Below, piece after piece: positions 1-8,359 of a DNA stretch of 64,000 nucleotides. Each line of letters opens with the position of its first letter. Positions within the stretch are counted from its first letter, which is position 1. Under the pieces are notes generated by a model, which was not told the origin of the DNA, ran no database searches, and was given only the letters and a program-made list of their open reading frames with translations. The stretch is from Curtobacterium sp. 458 (GTDB taxonomy: Bacteria; Actinomycetota; Actinomycetes; Actinomycetales; Microbacteriaceae), in the NCBI RefSeq assembly GCF_030406605.1, contig NZ_CP129104.1, forward strand, positions 1,948,799 through 2,012,798, read 5' to 3'. The position numbers and the translations under genes were made by a program.

Positions 1-2
1 GC

Positions 3-239
3 GACGCGTGGATCTTCGTCGGTTCCCTGCTCGCCACCTACGGCATGGCCAAGGGTTGGGTCGAGTTCTGGCTCGTCTGGGTGGCCGTCGACCTGGTCGG
101 CGTGCCCCTGCTGTTCTCCGCCGGCTACTACGCGTCGGGGCTGATGTACGTCTTCTACGGGGTGTTCACGCTGACCGGGTTCTTCGTCTGGATGCGCCAG
201 CGGACCAAGCCGCCGGCCGCGCCGGTGACGGTGGGCTGA
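3..239 (+). CDS. pnuC: PnuC-like nicotinamide riboside transporter, 3' end
   Basis: Only the last 78 codons are in the window; the reading frame is open from base 3 and the 5' part lies upstream. The visible part has two hydrophobic segments. The stretches WVEFWLVWVAVDLVGVPLLF and GLMYVFYGVFTLTGFFVW resemble the last helices of PnuC carriers, which import nicotinamide riboside for NAD synthesis. The tail is short and charged (MRQRTKPP). No neighbour on this side confirms the role. Family assignment is by motif impression from a fragment, so another small multi-pass carrier cannot be excluded. Confidence 0.7.
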   Translation, partial: DAWIFVGSLLATYGMAKGWVEFWLVWVAVDLVGVPLLFSAGYYASGLMYVFYGVFTLTGFFVWMRQRTKPPAAPVTVG

Positions 240-315
240 CCGCCTGGAGGCACGGCTCGAGTCCGTCACGGAGGCCGGCTCCTGCTGCGGCGATCGCGAC
301 ACCCCCGCTCGGGTT

Positions 316-345
316 GCAGACATCTGCTCACTCTTCGGGTGAGAT
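316..345 (+). promoter_or_regulatory. Putative TetR autoregulatory palindrome and -10 box
   Basis: GCAGA-CA-TCTGC (316-327) is a perfect inverted repeat. A TGAGAT box (340-345) ends 6 nt before the ATG of the TetR gene at 352. The arrangement suggests a leaderless transcript with a self-binding operator just upstream. This is inference; the box departs from TANNNT at its second base. Confidence 0.4.
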
Positions 346-351
346 GGGCGG

Positions 352-1080
352 ATGACCGACCAGCACGCGGCCGCACTCGAGGACGAACAGTCGCTCGCCG
401 AGCGGATCGTCCGGGGCGCCATCCGCGCCTACCGGCTGCACCCGTTCGACCAGGTCGACGCCGCCGTCGTCGCCGAGGTGGCCGGGGTGCCCCTCGACGC
501 CGTCGCCCGCGTCTTCCCGACCTGGGACGCGCTGCTGCTCGTCACCTACGACCGCTGGACCCAGCTCCGGGGAACGCGACGCAACGTGCAACCGAGCTGC
601 ACCATCGAGCACGTCCGGATGACCCTCGCCGAGGACGTCGCCGACCCCGGGCTCGTCCGGGTGCTCGCGGGCGTGATCAACATCGCCGCCGCCGAGTCCG
701 GCTTCGCCGAGCTGTTCCGGAAGCGCTTCGAGGAGTACGTGGGGGAGCTGACCGCGGGCCTCCAGCGCGACTTCGACGCCGAGACCGAGCGGTCCGTCGT
801 GCCCGCGGACGTCGCGGCCACCCAGCTGCTCGCCGTCTACGAGGGCCTGCAGATCCAGATGCTCGTACGGCCGCACGTCGACGTCCTCGTCGAGTACGAC
901 CGTGCCGTCCGGACCCTGCGACAGGGGTGGCAGCAGCGCGCGGTGCCGGCGTGGGACCTCGACGCGCCCTCGGCGGTGGCGGCTCCGGGTGCGGTGCCGG
1001 GCGCCGGTGTTGCGCCGGTTTCACCGCCGACGGTCACCGGGCTGCCGGTCGTCCCCGACGCCACGACGCGATCTGCCTGA
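352..1080 (+). CDS. TetR-family transcriptional regulator
   Basis: This 242-residue protein has an N-terminal helix-turn-helix of TetR type (about residues 18-62: RIVRGAIRAYR, then VDAAVVAEVAGVPLDAVARVF, then the family's aromatic helix DALLLVTYDRW). A helical ligand-binding region follows. The C-terminal 40 residues are low-complexity (Ala/Pro/Gly rich) and their coding sequence overlaps the 3' end of the convergent ABC permease by 47 bp. The ligand is unknown. The convergent export transporter is a plausible target, but no operator copy was seen at the transporter's promoter. Confidence 0.8.
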   Translation: MTDQHAAALEDEQSLAERIVRGAIRAYRLHPFDQVDAAVVAEVAGVPLDAVARVFPTWDALLLVTYDRWTQLRGTRRNVQPSCTIEHVRMTLAEDVADPGLVRVLAGVINIAAAESGFAELFRKRFEEYVGELTAGLQRDFDAETERSVVPADVAATQLLAVYEGLQIQMLVRPHVDVLVEYDRAVRTLRQGWQQRAVPAWDLDAPSAVAAPGAVPGAGVAPVSPPTVTGLPVVPDATTRSA

Positions 1081-2260
1081 GCGTCACCTTCGACCCGTAC
1101 TGCGCGACCGAGTGCCGGAACAGGTACTCCGCGAACCACAACAGCACCGCCGCGACCACCCAGACGATGACGATGCAGACGATGGACTCGGTGACGCTCA
1201 GCGAGCCGACGGCGTTGCGGACCATGGCGGTCACCGGGGTGAACGTCGGGAAGTACGTGAAGAACGCCGCGACCGGGGAGGTCGGGTTCGTCACGACGAA
1301 GAACACCGCGTAGACCGGGATGATGAGGGCGAAGATCGCGGCTGACTGCAGCGACGAGGCGTCCTTGATCGACGGCACGGCGGCGCCGACGGCGACGAAG
1401 AGCCCGGAGGCGAGCAGGACCCCGCCGACGAGCAGGAGTGCCCCGACGAGCATCCGCCACGGATCGACGACGATCCCGCCGAGTCGCGATGCGAACAGCG
1501 GCAGGGCGACGGCGAACGTCACGAGCCCGGGGAGCAGGAACACCCCGATCTGCACGAGGCCGACGAGCAGCATCGCGACGACCTTGCCGCGGATGAGGTC
1601 ACCCGCCGTCACCGTCGTGAGGATCATCTCGGAGATCCGGTTCTCCTTCTCCTCGACGACCACGGTCACCATCCGGGCGGCGAGCAGGATCACCAGCCCG
1701 AAGAACGCGGCCGCGTAGAGCGCCGGTGGCAGGACCGACAGCCACCCCGGGGCGACGGCTCCGTCGGCGTAGGTGGTGACGTCGGCGGACGGCGGGTTCC
1801 GGAGGAGCTGCACCGCCTGCGGGTCGTCGACCGAGGCAGCGACGCTCTGCTCGACCACCCGCTCCGCCAGCGACGAGTACCGCCCGTTGCCGAACAGCCC
1901 CCGGTCGGCGGCGTCCACGCGGATCGACGAGGTCGCCGGCGACTCGGGGAACTCGATGAACGCGTCGAGCCGGCCGTCCCGCACGGCGGCGCGGTCGGCG
2001 GCGGCGTCGGTGGACGGCGTCCCTCCCCACTTCTCGGCGACCTGCTCGGACACGAGCCCCGAGTGGTCGACGTAGCGGAACGGGGTCTTGGTCGCCGAGC
2101 TGCTCGACACGACCGAGTCGGCGCCTGCGGACTGGCCGAGCCCCACGAGCAGGGTCACCAGCACGATGACGATCGGCAGCGCGAGGGTGCCGATCCAGAA
2201 CGCTGGCTTCTTCACCGCGCGGACGAACTCGAAGCGGACGACCGTGCCGAGCCGGCTCAT
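1034..2260 (-). CDS. ABC-2 type transporter permease (NatB/YhaP-like)
   Basis: A 408-residue integral membrane protein. It has one N-terminal helix (about residues 20-42), a large extracytoplasmic domain (about 50-185) and a cluster of about five helices in the C-terminal half. In that half, VEEKENRISEMILTTV is typical of NatB/YhaP-like ABC-2 permeases. The start is the ATG that overlaps the stop of the upstream ATPase gene (TCAT at 2257-2260), so the two are translationally coupled and form a two-gene exporter. Family members export sodium, drugs or peptides; the substrate here cannot be read from sequence. Confidence 0.85.
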   Translation of the reverse strand: MSRLGTVVRFEFVRAVKKPAFWIGTLALPIVIVLVTLLVGLGQSAGADSVVSSSSATKTPFRYVDHSGLVSEQVAEKWGGTPSTDAAADRAAVRDGRLDAFIEFPESPATSSIRVDAADRGLFGNGRYSSLAERVVEQSVAASVDDPQAVQLLRNPPSADVTTYADGAVAPGWLSVLPPALYAAAFFGLVILLAARMVTVVVEEKENRISEMILTTVTAGDLIRGKVVAMLLVGLVQIGVFLLPGLVTFAVALPLFASRLGGIVVDPWRMLVGALLLVGGVLLASGLFVAVGAAVPSIKDASSLQSAAIFALIIPVYAVFFVVTNPTSPVAAFFTYFPTFTPVTAMVRNAVGSLSVTESIVCIVIVWVVAAVLLWFAEYLFRHSVAQYGSKVTLRQIASWRRGRPAAR

Positions 2261-3204
2261 GCTGCTGCTCCCGCCGTGGGCTCGTCGGCGACCAGGTCGG
2301 CGCCGGCGTCGTGCCCGTAGACCTGGACGAAGATCTCGTCGAGGGGGATGCGGCGCATCTCGAACCCCGTCACGTGGGCGCCCGCCGCGACGAGCGAGGC
2401 GAGGATGTCCGACCCGTCCGCCGAGGCTGCGCGGGTCGGGACGAGGTACGCCACGTGTCCCTCGTGGCGGGCGAGCCGGTACAGCGGCGATGGTGGCACC
2501 GATCCGTCGAGGCCGACCTTCGCGACCGCACCGCCGAAGGCGTCCTGCACGTCCGGGATCGTCCCGTACGCGGCGGCGGCGCCGTCCTTGAGCAGGAGGA
2601 TCCGGTCGCAGAGCCGCTCGACCTCGTCCATGTGGTGCGTGACGAGGATGACCGTCGCACCGTCGGCCTTCCGCTCGTCGACCAGGTCCAGCAGCAGCCG
2701 ACGGTTCACCGGGTCGAGGCCCTTGGTCGGCTCGTCGAGGATGAGCAGGCGCGGCCGGTCCATGATCGTGATGCCGAGCTGCACCTTCTGCTGCTGCCCG
2801 CCGGAGAGCTTGTCGACCCGGAGCTTCGCGCGGTCCGCGAGGCCGACCCGCTCGAGGTACTCGTGGCTCCACGCCGTGGCCTCGTGCCGGCCCAGTCCGC
2901 GGAGCTGCCCGAAGTACGTCATGACGTCGATGACGGACTCCTTGCGGTAGAGCCCGCGTTCCTCGGGGAGGTACCCGATGCCGCCGGTCGCCGGCTTGTA
3001 GGGGTGCCCGTCGATCGTGAGCGTGCCGGAGGTCGGGGTCGTGATGCCGAGCAGTGCCCGGATGGTGGTGGTCTTGCCGGAGCCGTTGCTGCCGAGCAGG
3101 CCGAAGGTCTCTCCGGGGGCGATGTCGAACGACAGCCCGTCCACCACGGTGCGGTCCCCGAACCGCATCACGAAGTCCCGCACCTCGATGCTCGCCCCAC
3201 TCAT
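2257..3204 (-). CDS. ABC transporter ATP-binding protein (exporter)
   Basis: A 315-residue ATPase with Walker A GSNGSGKTT (about residue 40), signature LSGGQQQKV, Walker B LLILDEP and switch histidine in VTHHMDE. A C-terminal extension of about 90 residues follows, as in NatA-like proteins. It partners the permease encoded immediately downstream (4-bp overlap). I place the start at the ATG at 3204 rather than at in-frame codons further up, because the protein from there matches the family start and a TAGGGT box lies exactly 6 nt before it, giving a leaderless mRNA. The upstream open frame is alanine/arginine-rich and does not look coding. Confidence 0.88.
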   Translation of the reverse strand: MSGASIEVRDFVMRFGDRTVVDGLSFDIAPGETFGLLGSNGSGKTTTIRALLGITTPTSGTLTIDGHPYKPATGGIGYLPEERGLYRKESVIDVMTYFGQLRGLGRHEATAWSHEYLERVGLADRAKLRVDKLSGGQQQKVQLGITIMDRPRLLILDEPTKGLDPVNRRLLLDLVDERKADGATVILVTHHMDEVERLCDRILLLKDGAAAAYGTIPDVQDAFGGAVAKVGLDGSVPPSPLYRLARHEGHVAYLVPTRAASADGSDILASLVAAGAHVTGFEMRRIPLDEIFVQVYGHDAGADLVADEPTAGAAA

Positions 3205-3290
3205 GCCGCCGACCCTACCGGCCGGCGCCGACGCGGCGCCGGGCACGTCGGCGATCGTGCGGTGTCCCGCGCGGCTCCCGCCCGCACCCC

Positions 3291-3342
3291 GTGACGGACC
3301 GGAGGCGCGGTGCCTGCCCGCACCGCGCCTCCAGTCCGTCAC
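3291..3342. terminator. Near-perfect 23-bp hairpin, REP-like family member
   Basis: The arms 3291-3313 and 3320-3342 pair over 23 bp with a single mismatch around a 6-nt loop (CTGCCC). It sits between the 3' end of the GH13 gene and the 5' end of the ABC ATPase gene, where it can terminate the incoming glucoside operon. The core GGAGGCGCGG recurs in other intergenic hairpins of the window. There is no T-run. Confidence 0.7.
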
Positions 3343-3351
3343 CTGGTTCCG

Positions 3352-5013
3352 TCAGGAACGCAACCAGGCCGTCCCCACACCCGACAGTGCGCCGTCTGCC
3401 ACCGGCGCGGAGGCGAGCAGGAGCTCGCCGGAGAGGAGGTCGTACGGCTCGTCGCCGAACACCGTGACGCTCGTCCACCCGTTCGGACGGCGGAACGCCA
3501 GGACGTCGTCGCGGCCGGTCTCGAGCCACTCGAGGTGCTCCTCGGACTGCAGCTGCCCGCGGAGCCCGAGGGCCTTCCGGTAGAGGTTCAGCGTCGAGTC
3601 GGGGTCGGCGTCCTCCGCCTCGACCGACACCGCGGCGAACCACTCGGGCTGCGGGAGGTGCGAGCCGCCGGGGCCGAAGCCGAAGCTCTCGCCCGAGGTC
3701 GTCCACGGGATCGGGACACGGCAGCCGTCACGGCCGACGTCGACGCCCGGGTTCCGGAAGAACGACGGGTCCTGACGCTCGGCGTCGGGGATGTCACCGA
3801 CCTCGTGCAGGCCGAGCTCCTCGCCCTGGTACAGGTACGCGGAGCCGGGCAGCGCGAGTTCGAGCAGCGTCGCCGCACGGGCGCGACGGAGGCCGAGGTC
3901 GCGGGCGAGGGATTCCTGCGACCCGCCGGCGAGCAGCCAGGCCGAGCCCTGCTTCTCCTCGGCGCCGTTCCGGGCCGGGAGCGCGTAGCGGGTGGCGTGG
4001 CGCACGACGTCGTGGTTGGAGAACACCCACGTCGTCGACGAGCCGGACTGCTCGGCGAGCCCGAGGTTGAACTCGATGATCTCCTTGAACGAGCCGGCGT
4101 CGAAGTCGGCCTCGAGCAGGTCGAAGTTGAACGCCTGCCCAAGCCCCTCGGCGCTGGCGTAGCGGGCACGACGGTCCGCGGCGACCCAGGCCTCGGCGAC
4201 CGCGGTGCGGGCCGGGGTGTACTCCTCGAAGACCTGCCGCCACTCGGCGTAGATCTCGTGCACGTCGTCGCGGTCCCAGAGGATGTGCTGGCCGTCCTTC
4301 GGGCTCGCGAGCACCTCGGCCCAGCTCGGCAGGTCGCCTTCGGGCAGGGCCTTCGCCAGACCGTGCGCCACGTCGATCCGGAAGCCGTCGACACCCCGGT
4401 CCGACCAGAAGCGGAGGGTGTGGAGGAAGTCGTCGCGGACCTCCCGGTTCGCCCAGTTGAGGTCGGGCTGCTCCTTCGCGAAGTTGTGCAGGTACCACTG
4501 GCCGTCACCGACCGCGGTCCAGGCCGGACCGCCGAAGATCGACACCCAGTCGGCGGGGGCTTCCTCGCCCGAAGGCCCGGTGCCGTCGCGGAAGACGTAC
4601 CGGTCACGGGCCGCGCTGCCCTTCGGCGACGCGAGGGCCTCGCGGAACCACTCGTGCCGGTCGCTCGTGTGGTTCGGCACGACGTCGACGATGACGCGGA
4701 TGCCGGCAGCGTGCAGCGCCGACACCATCTCGTCGAAGTCGTCGAGGGTGCCGAGCCGCGGGTCGACGTCGCGGTAGTCGTCGACGTCGTAGCCGCCGTC
4801 GGCGAGGGCGGACGGGTAGAACGGGCTGAGCCAGACCGCCTCGATGCCGAGCGACGCCAGGTACGGCACCCGCGACGTCACGCCGGGCAGGTCGCCGATG
4901 CCGTCGCCGTTCGCGTCCGCGAAGGAGCGGGGGTAGATCTGGTAGACGCTCGCCTGGCGCCACCAGGTCTCGGCGTCGGTGGAGGCTGCGGGCTGGACGA
5001 GCGTGTCGGTCAC
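3352..5013 (-). CDS. GH13 alpha-glucosidase (oligo-glucosidase type)
   Basis: A 553-residue cytoplasmic glycosidase with the GH13 blocks in order: YQIYPRSFADANGDGIGD near residue 25, DVVPNHTS, the nucleophile aspartate in GFRIDVAHG, the acid/base glutamate in AVAEAWV and the transition-state aspartate in FSNHDVVRH. It would release glucose from imported alpha-glucosides inside the cell. The GTG start at 5013 is preceded by GAAAGG at good spacing. A second GTG at 5052 overlaps the upstream permease stop and cannot be ruled out. It is the last gene of the binding protein-permease-permease-glucosidase operon, so its substrate is probably what that transporter imports (maltose, trehalose, sucrose-like or isomalto-sugars). 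Confidence 0.87.
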   Translation of the reverse strand: MTDTLVQPAASTDAETWWRQASVYQIYPRSFADANGDGIGDLPGVTSRVPYLASLGIEAVWLSPFYPSALADGGYDVDDYRDVDPRLGTLDDFDEMVSALHAAGIRVIVDVVPNHTSDRHEWFREALASPKGSAARDRYVFRDGTGPSGEEAPADWVSIFGGPAWTAVGDGQWYLHNFAKEQPDLNWANREVRDDFLHTLRFWSDRGVDGFRIDVAHGLAKALPEGDLPSWAEVLASPKDGQHILWDRDDVHEIYAEWRQVFEEYTPARTAVAEAWVAADRRARYASAEGLGQAFNFDLLEADFDAGSFKEIIEFNLGLAEQSGSSTTWVFSNHDVVRHATRYALPARNGAEEKQGSAWLLAGGSQESLARDLGLRRARAATLLELALPGSAYLYQGEELGLHEVGDIPDAERQDPSFFRNPGVDVGRDGCRVPIPWTTSGESFGFGPGGSHLPQPEWFAAVSVEAEDADPDSTLNLYRKALGLRGQLQSEEHLEWLETGRDDVLAFRRPNGWTSVTVFGDEPYDLLSGELLLASAPVADGALSGVGTAWLRS

Positions 5014-5048
5014 GTCGGGCCTTTCGTTGTTCGTGCGGGTGGTGGTGG

Positions 5049-5954
5049 TCACTTGATCGCGCCCTGCGTGACCCCGGCCATCACCCAGCGCTGCGTGAAC
5101 AGGTAGACGATGATCGCCGGTGCCATCGCCATCAGGTACGAGGCGAACGACACGTTGTAGTTGTTGCTGAACTGCGTCTGGAACATCTGCTGCAGCACCG
5201 GGAGGGTCTGCAGGGCCGGGTCGGACGTGATGAGCGACGGCATCACGAAGTCGTTCCACGACGCGAGGAACGCGAAGATCCCGACGGTCGCGCTCATCGG
5301 TGCGAGGAGCGGGAACACCAGCCGCCAGAACACCTGGCCGGTGCTCGCGCCGTCGATGCGGGCGCTCTCCTCGAGCTCCGCGGGGATCGACCGCAGGAAC
5401 GCCGTGAAGAGCAGCACGCTGAAGGAGAGCTGGAACATGACGTGCAGGATCGCGACGCCGAACGGGTTGTCCAGTCCCGCCAGGCCGGTCAGCTTCACCT
5501 GCGACAGCGCGAGCACCGGGAACGGCAGGAACATCGCGGCGAGCAGGTAGAAGAACGACCAGCGGAACAGCCGGCGCTCCCAGTTGCGGGCGATCGCGTA
5601 CGCCGTGAACGAGGCGAGCAGGATCGTCCCGACGACGGTGATCGCGGCGACGAGCACGGAGACGCCGAACGCGCGCGGGAAGTCCGTGAGCTCCCAGGCC
5701 TGCACGAAGCCGTCGACGCTGAACGGTGCCGGCAGCGAGAACGCGTTGCCGTCGACCGCCTGCGAGGTCGTCTTGAACGCCATCGTGATCGTGACGTACA
5801 GCGGGACGAGCACGGACAGGGCGCAGAGGACGAGGACGATCGTCACGGGCCAGTTGAAGCGCTCGCCGCGACGTCCGGCGTTCCGGTCGGCGTCGACGGA
5901 ACGGATGGAGCCCGTCGCGGTGGTCCCCGGCCGCAGGGGTGCCTGCATGGTCAT
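5049..5954 (-). CDS. CUT1 sugar ABC transporter permease (MalG type)
   Basis: A 301-residue permease with six predicted helices and the EAA loop with core EESARIDGAS (about residue 205), which docks the shared ATPase. No ATPase gene is nearby, as is usual for CUT1 systems that use a common MsiK-like ATPase. The start codon overlaps the upstream permease stop by one base (TGATG). A second in-frame ATG lies two codons later. Together with the next two genes it forms an alpha-glucoside importer. Confidence 0.88.
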   Translation of the reverse strand: MTMQAPLRPGTTATGSIRSVDADRNAGRRGERFNWPVTIVLVLCALSVLVPLYVTITMAFKTTSQAVDGNAFSLPAPFSVDGFVQAWELTDFPRAFGVSVLVAAITVVGTILLASFTAYAIARNWERRLFRWSFFYLLAAMFLPFPVLALSQVKLTGLAGLDNPFGVAILHVMFQLSFSVLLFTAFLRSIPAELEESARIDGASTGQVFWRLVFPLLAPMSATVGIFAFLASWNDFVMPSLITSDPALQTLPVLQQMFQTQFSNNYNVSFASYLMAMAPAIIVYLFTQRWVMAGVTQGAIK

Positions 5955-6913
5955 CAGAGCGCTGCCTTCCCGCGGGTCGCCCGCAGCTGGATCACGGCGA
6001 TCACGACGGCGATCACGAAGAAGATCGTCGCGTTCGCCATCTGGTAGGCGTAGTCGCCGCCGTTGAAGCCCTTGAAGATCGACATCGCGACGCTGGTCGT
6101 CGAGGTACCGGGGCCGCCGTCGGTGAGGCCGACGATGATGTCGTACGAGTTCAGGAAGTTCTTGAACCCGATGATGAGGTTGATGAGGATGTAGCCCGCG
6201 GTGAGCGGCGCCGTGATCGACACGAGCTGTCGCCAGGCGCTCGCGCCGTCGAGGGCCGACGCCTCGTAGACCTCACCCGGGATCGACAGGACGCCGGCGA
6301 TGTAGATGAGGAGCGTCGAGGGGATGGCCTGCCACGCGGTCACGATGACGACCGCGACCCACGCGAGGTCCGGGTTCGCGAGGATGCTCTGCTCGAGCGG
6401 CGCGAACCCGAGGGCGGTCGCGAGCGCCGGCAGGCTGTTCGCGAACAGGAACGAGAACACGTAGGCGATGACGATCCCGGAGATCACCATCGGCAGCACG
6501 AAGACGGCTCGGAGCGCGATCTTGCCGCGGACCTTCGAGGTCAGGGCGATCGCGAGGAGGAACGCGAGCGCGTTGACGACGAGCACCGTGACGAGCGAGA
6601 ACCCGATCGTGAACAGGTACGCCTGCAGGATCGCCGGGTCGCTGAACACGGCGACGTAGTTCGTCAGGCCGATGAACCGGAAGTCCCCGAACCCGACGGA
6701 GTCGGTGAAGCTCAGGACGATGCCCATCACCGCGGGGAGCGTGATCGCCAGCGTGAAGAGCAGGAGGGTGGGGATCAGGAACACGAGGAAGAGCGGGTCG
6801 ACCCGGTTGCGCTTCGTGCGCAGTCCGGTGCGACCGGCCTGGAGGCGCGGTGCGGCTCCGCCCCGTCGGCGGCTGCCCGCCGTCGTGACGGATTCTGTCG
6901 TGGTGGTGGCCAA
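5954..6913 (-). CDS. CUT1 sugar ABC transporter permease (MalF type)
   Basis: A 319-residue permease. A basic low-complexity N-terminus (residues 1-37) precedes about six helices and an EAA loop with core YEASALDGAS. The DNA encoding residues about 5-25 (around 6838-6900) carries a sequence resembling the dispersed GGAGGCGCGG hairpin family, so the variable N-terminus may come from a repeat. It is the second gene of the operon, 12 bp after the binding-protein gene. Confidence 0.88.
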   Translation of the reverse strand: MATTTTESVTTAGSRRRGGAAPRLQAGRTGLRTKRNRVDPLFLVFLIPTLLLFTLAITLPAVMGIVLSFTDSVGFGDFRFIGLTNYVAVFSDPAILQAYLFTIGFSLVTVLVVNALAFLLAIALTSKVRGKIALRAVFVLPMVISGIVIAYVFSFLFANSLPALATALGFAPLEQSILANPDLAWVAVVIVTAWQAIPSTLLIYIAGVLSIPGEVYEASALDGASAWRQLVSITAPLTAGYILINLIIGFKNFLNSYDIIVGLTDGGPGTSTTSVAMSIFKGFNGGDYAYQMANATIFFVIAVVIAVIQLRATRGKAAL

Positions 6914-6925
6914 GGTCGTGTCTCC

Positions 6926-8224
6926 TTACGCGGCCGTGCGGAGCGCGAGACGCGCCCAGTCGCCGTCGAGGGTGCGGAGTTGCGGAGCGGGGGCACCGCC
7001 GAAGGCGATGGACTGCAGGTAGTTCGCCACCGGGATCTCGGCGGGGATGAGCTGCGAAGCCCCGAGGTAGAAGTCGGCCGCGTCGTAGGAGTCCTGCATG
7101 CCGCGGAGCGCCGGGTTCGACGCCGGCGGGGAGTCCTTGCGGACACCGAAGCCGTTGTTGTCGGCGTTGTACTTGTCGTTCACCGCCGGGCTCATCAGGA
7201 ACGACAGGAACTCGCGTGCGGCCTCCTGCTTGCGTGAGGCCTCCGGGATCCAGAGTCCGAGGTCGACGTTCACGCGCACCTTGTTGTCCGCGGCGTCGTC
7301 GGTCGCGGGGAACGGGAACGTGCCGAGCTCGATGTCCCCGTTCGACTTCGCGATCTCGCCGAGGGCCCACGGGCCCTGCAGGTACATCGCGGCCTTGCCC
7401 TGCGCGAACGCCAGGTTGCCGTCTCCGTACCCGCGGCTCGCGGCGCCCTGCTGGTGCCACTGCAACAGGTCCACCATCCGGTCGACCGGTGCGGCGAAGT
7501 CCTTCTCGAACGAGACACGCGAGCCCTTCCCGACCTTCGTGCCCTCGCGGTCGAGTGCCGCGAAGGTGCTCCCGAGGTCGAGCATGCCGCCCACGGAGTA
7601 GTCGAACATGCCCTGGGCGATCGTCCAGTTGTCCTTGTACGTGCCGTACATCGGGGTGATGCCGGCCTTCGTGAGGCGCTCGCACACGTCGCGGAACGCG
7701 CTCCACGTCGTCGGGACCTCGATGCCCTGGTCGGCGAAGATCCGCTTGTTGTAGATCACCGACGCGGCGGTCACCGAGTACGGCAGGACGCTCGTGCGGC
7801 CCGGGTAGTCCGCGGTCTGCTTCATCAGCGGCCACAGGTCCGGGTTGATGGTGTCCTTCTCGGGCAGGTCCGCCAGGTCGGTGAGCGCGCCGTGCTCGAC
7901 GAACGAGACCATCGCGTAGTTGTAGTTCAGGCAGCCGAGGTCCGGCGGCCGGTTCCGGACGAAGTTCGCGGACATGTTCGACGTCGAGTCGCGGATGACC
8001 CGGATCTTCGACTGGCTGTCGTGGAACTTCGCGATGACGTCGTCGAAGTAGCCGATGACCTCGGGTTTCGACACGTAGAACGTGATCGTCTCGGGGCGTG
8101 CGCTCGATCCTCCGAGCGGTGCGCACCCGGCGAGGGCGAGGCCCGCACCGATGCCGCCGGCGCCGAGCAGGAAGGACCTCCGGCTCACCGCGGCGGCCGT
8201 GCCCTTCGTGGCGTGTGGTTGCAC
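6926..8224 (-). CDS. Sugar ABC transporter substrate-binding lipoprotein (Tat-type)
   Basis: A 432-residue binding protein with a twin-arginine signal (SRRSFLL at residues 14-20) and a lipobox LAGC, so it is probably exported folded by Tat and lipid-anchored outside. The mature part has the usual two-lobed binding-protein features (ITFYVSKPEVIGYFDDVIAKF near the start; FAQGKAAMYLQGPW about two thirds in). It is first in the operon with the MalFG-like permeases and GH13 enzyme and is divergent from a ROK regulator. The exact sugar is not determined. Confidence 0.88.
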   Translation of the reverse strand: MQPHATKGTAAAVSRRSFLLGAGGIGAGLALAGCAPLGGSSARPETITFYVSKPEVIGYFDDVIAKFHDSQSKIRVIRDSTSNMSANFVRNRPPDLGCLNYNYAMVSFVEHGALTDLADLPEKDTINPDLWPLMKQTADYPGRTSVLPYSVTAASVIYNKRIFADQGIEVPTTWSAFRDVCERLTKAGITPMYGTYKDNWTIAQGMFDYSVGGMLDLGSTFAALDREGTKVGKGSRVSFEKDFAAPVDRMVDLLQWHQQGAASRGYGDGNLAFAQGKAAMYLQGPWALGEIAKSNGDIELGTFPFPATDDAADNKVRVNVDLGLWIPEASRKQEAAREFLSFLMSPAVNDKYNADNNGFGVRKDSPPASNPALRGMQDSYDAADFYLGASQLIPAEIPVANYLQSIAFGGAPAPQLRTLDGDWARLALRTAA

Positions 8225-8301
8225 GTCGTCTCCGTCCGCACGGACCCGGCGTCCCTGCCGTTCCGTGTCGCGGAGCGGCTTCGGTGTCGCCCCGCAGGAC
8301 T

Positions 8302-8330
8302 AAATCTAGCGAGAAAATCTAATCGCGCAA
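8302..8330 (-). promoter_or_regulatory. Promoter and candidate ROK operator of the alpha-glucoside operon
   Basis: On the minus strand TTGCGC (8330-8325) and TAGATT (8308-8303) are spaced 16 bp, a good sigma-70-type promoter for the binding-protein gene. On the plus strand AAATCTA occurs twice (8302-8308 and 8315-8321), 13 bp apart, inside this promoter in an otherwise GC-rich gap. Such AT-rich repeats are typical of ROK repressor sites. Binding is inferred. Confidence 0.55.
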
Positions 8331-8359
8331 GCAACTCGTTCCGCGGTAGTGTTCCGACC

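Noticed and set aside
2257..3342. A longer ABC ATPase starting near 3342
   Set aside because: The extra 46 residues are Ala/Gly/Arg rich, cover the terminator hairpin of the neighbouring operon, and precede the TAGGGT box that fits the 3204 start.
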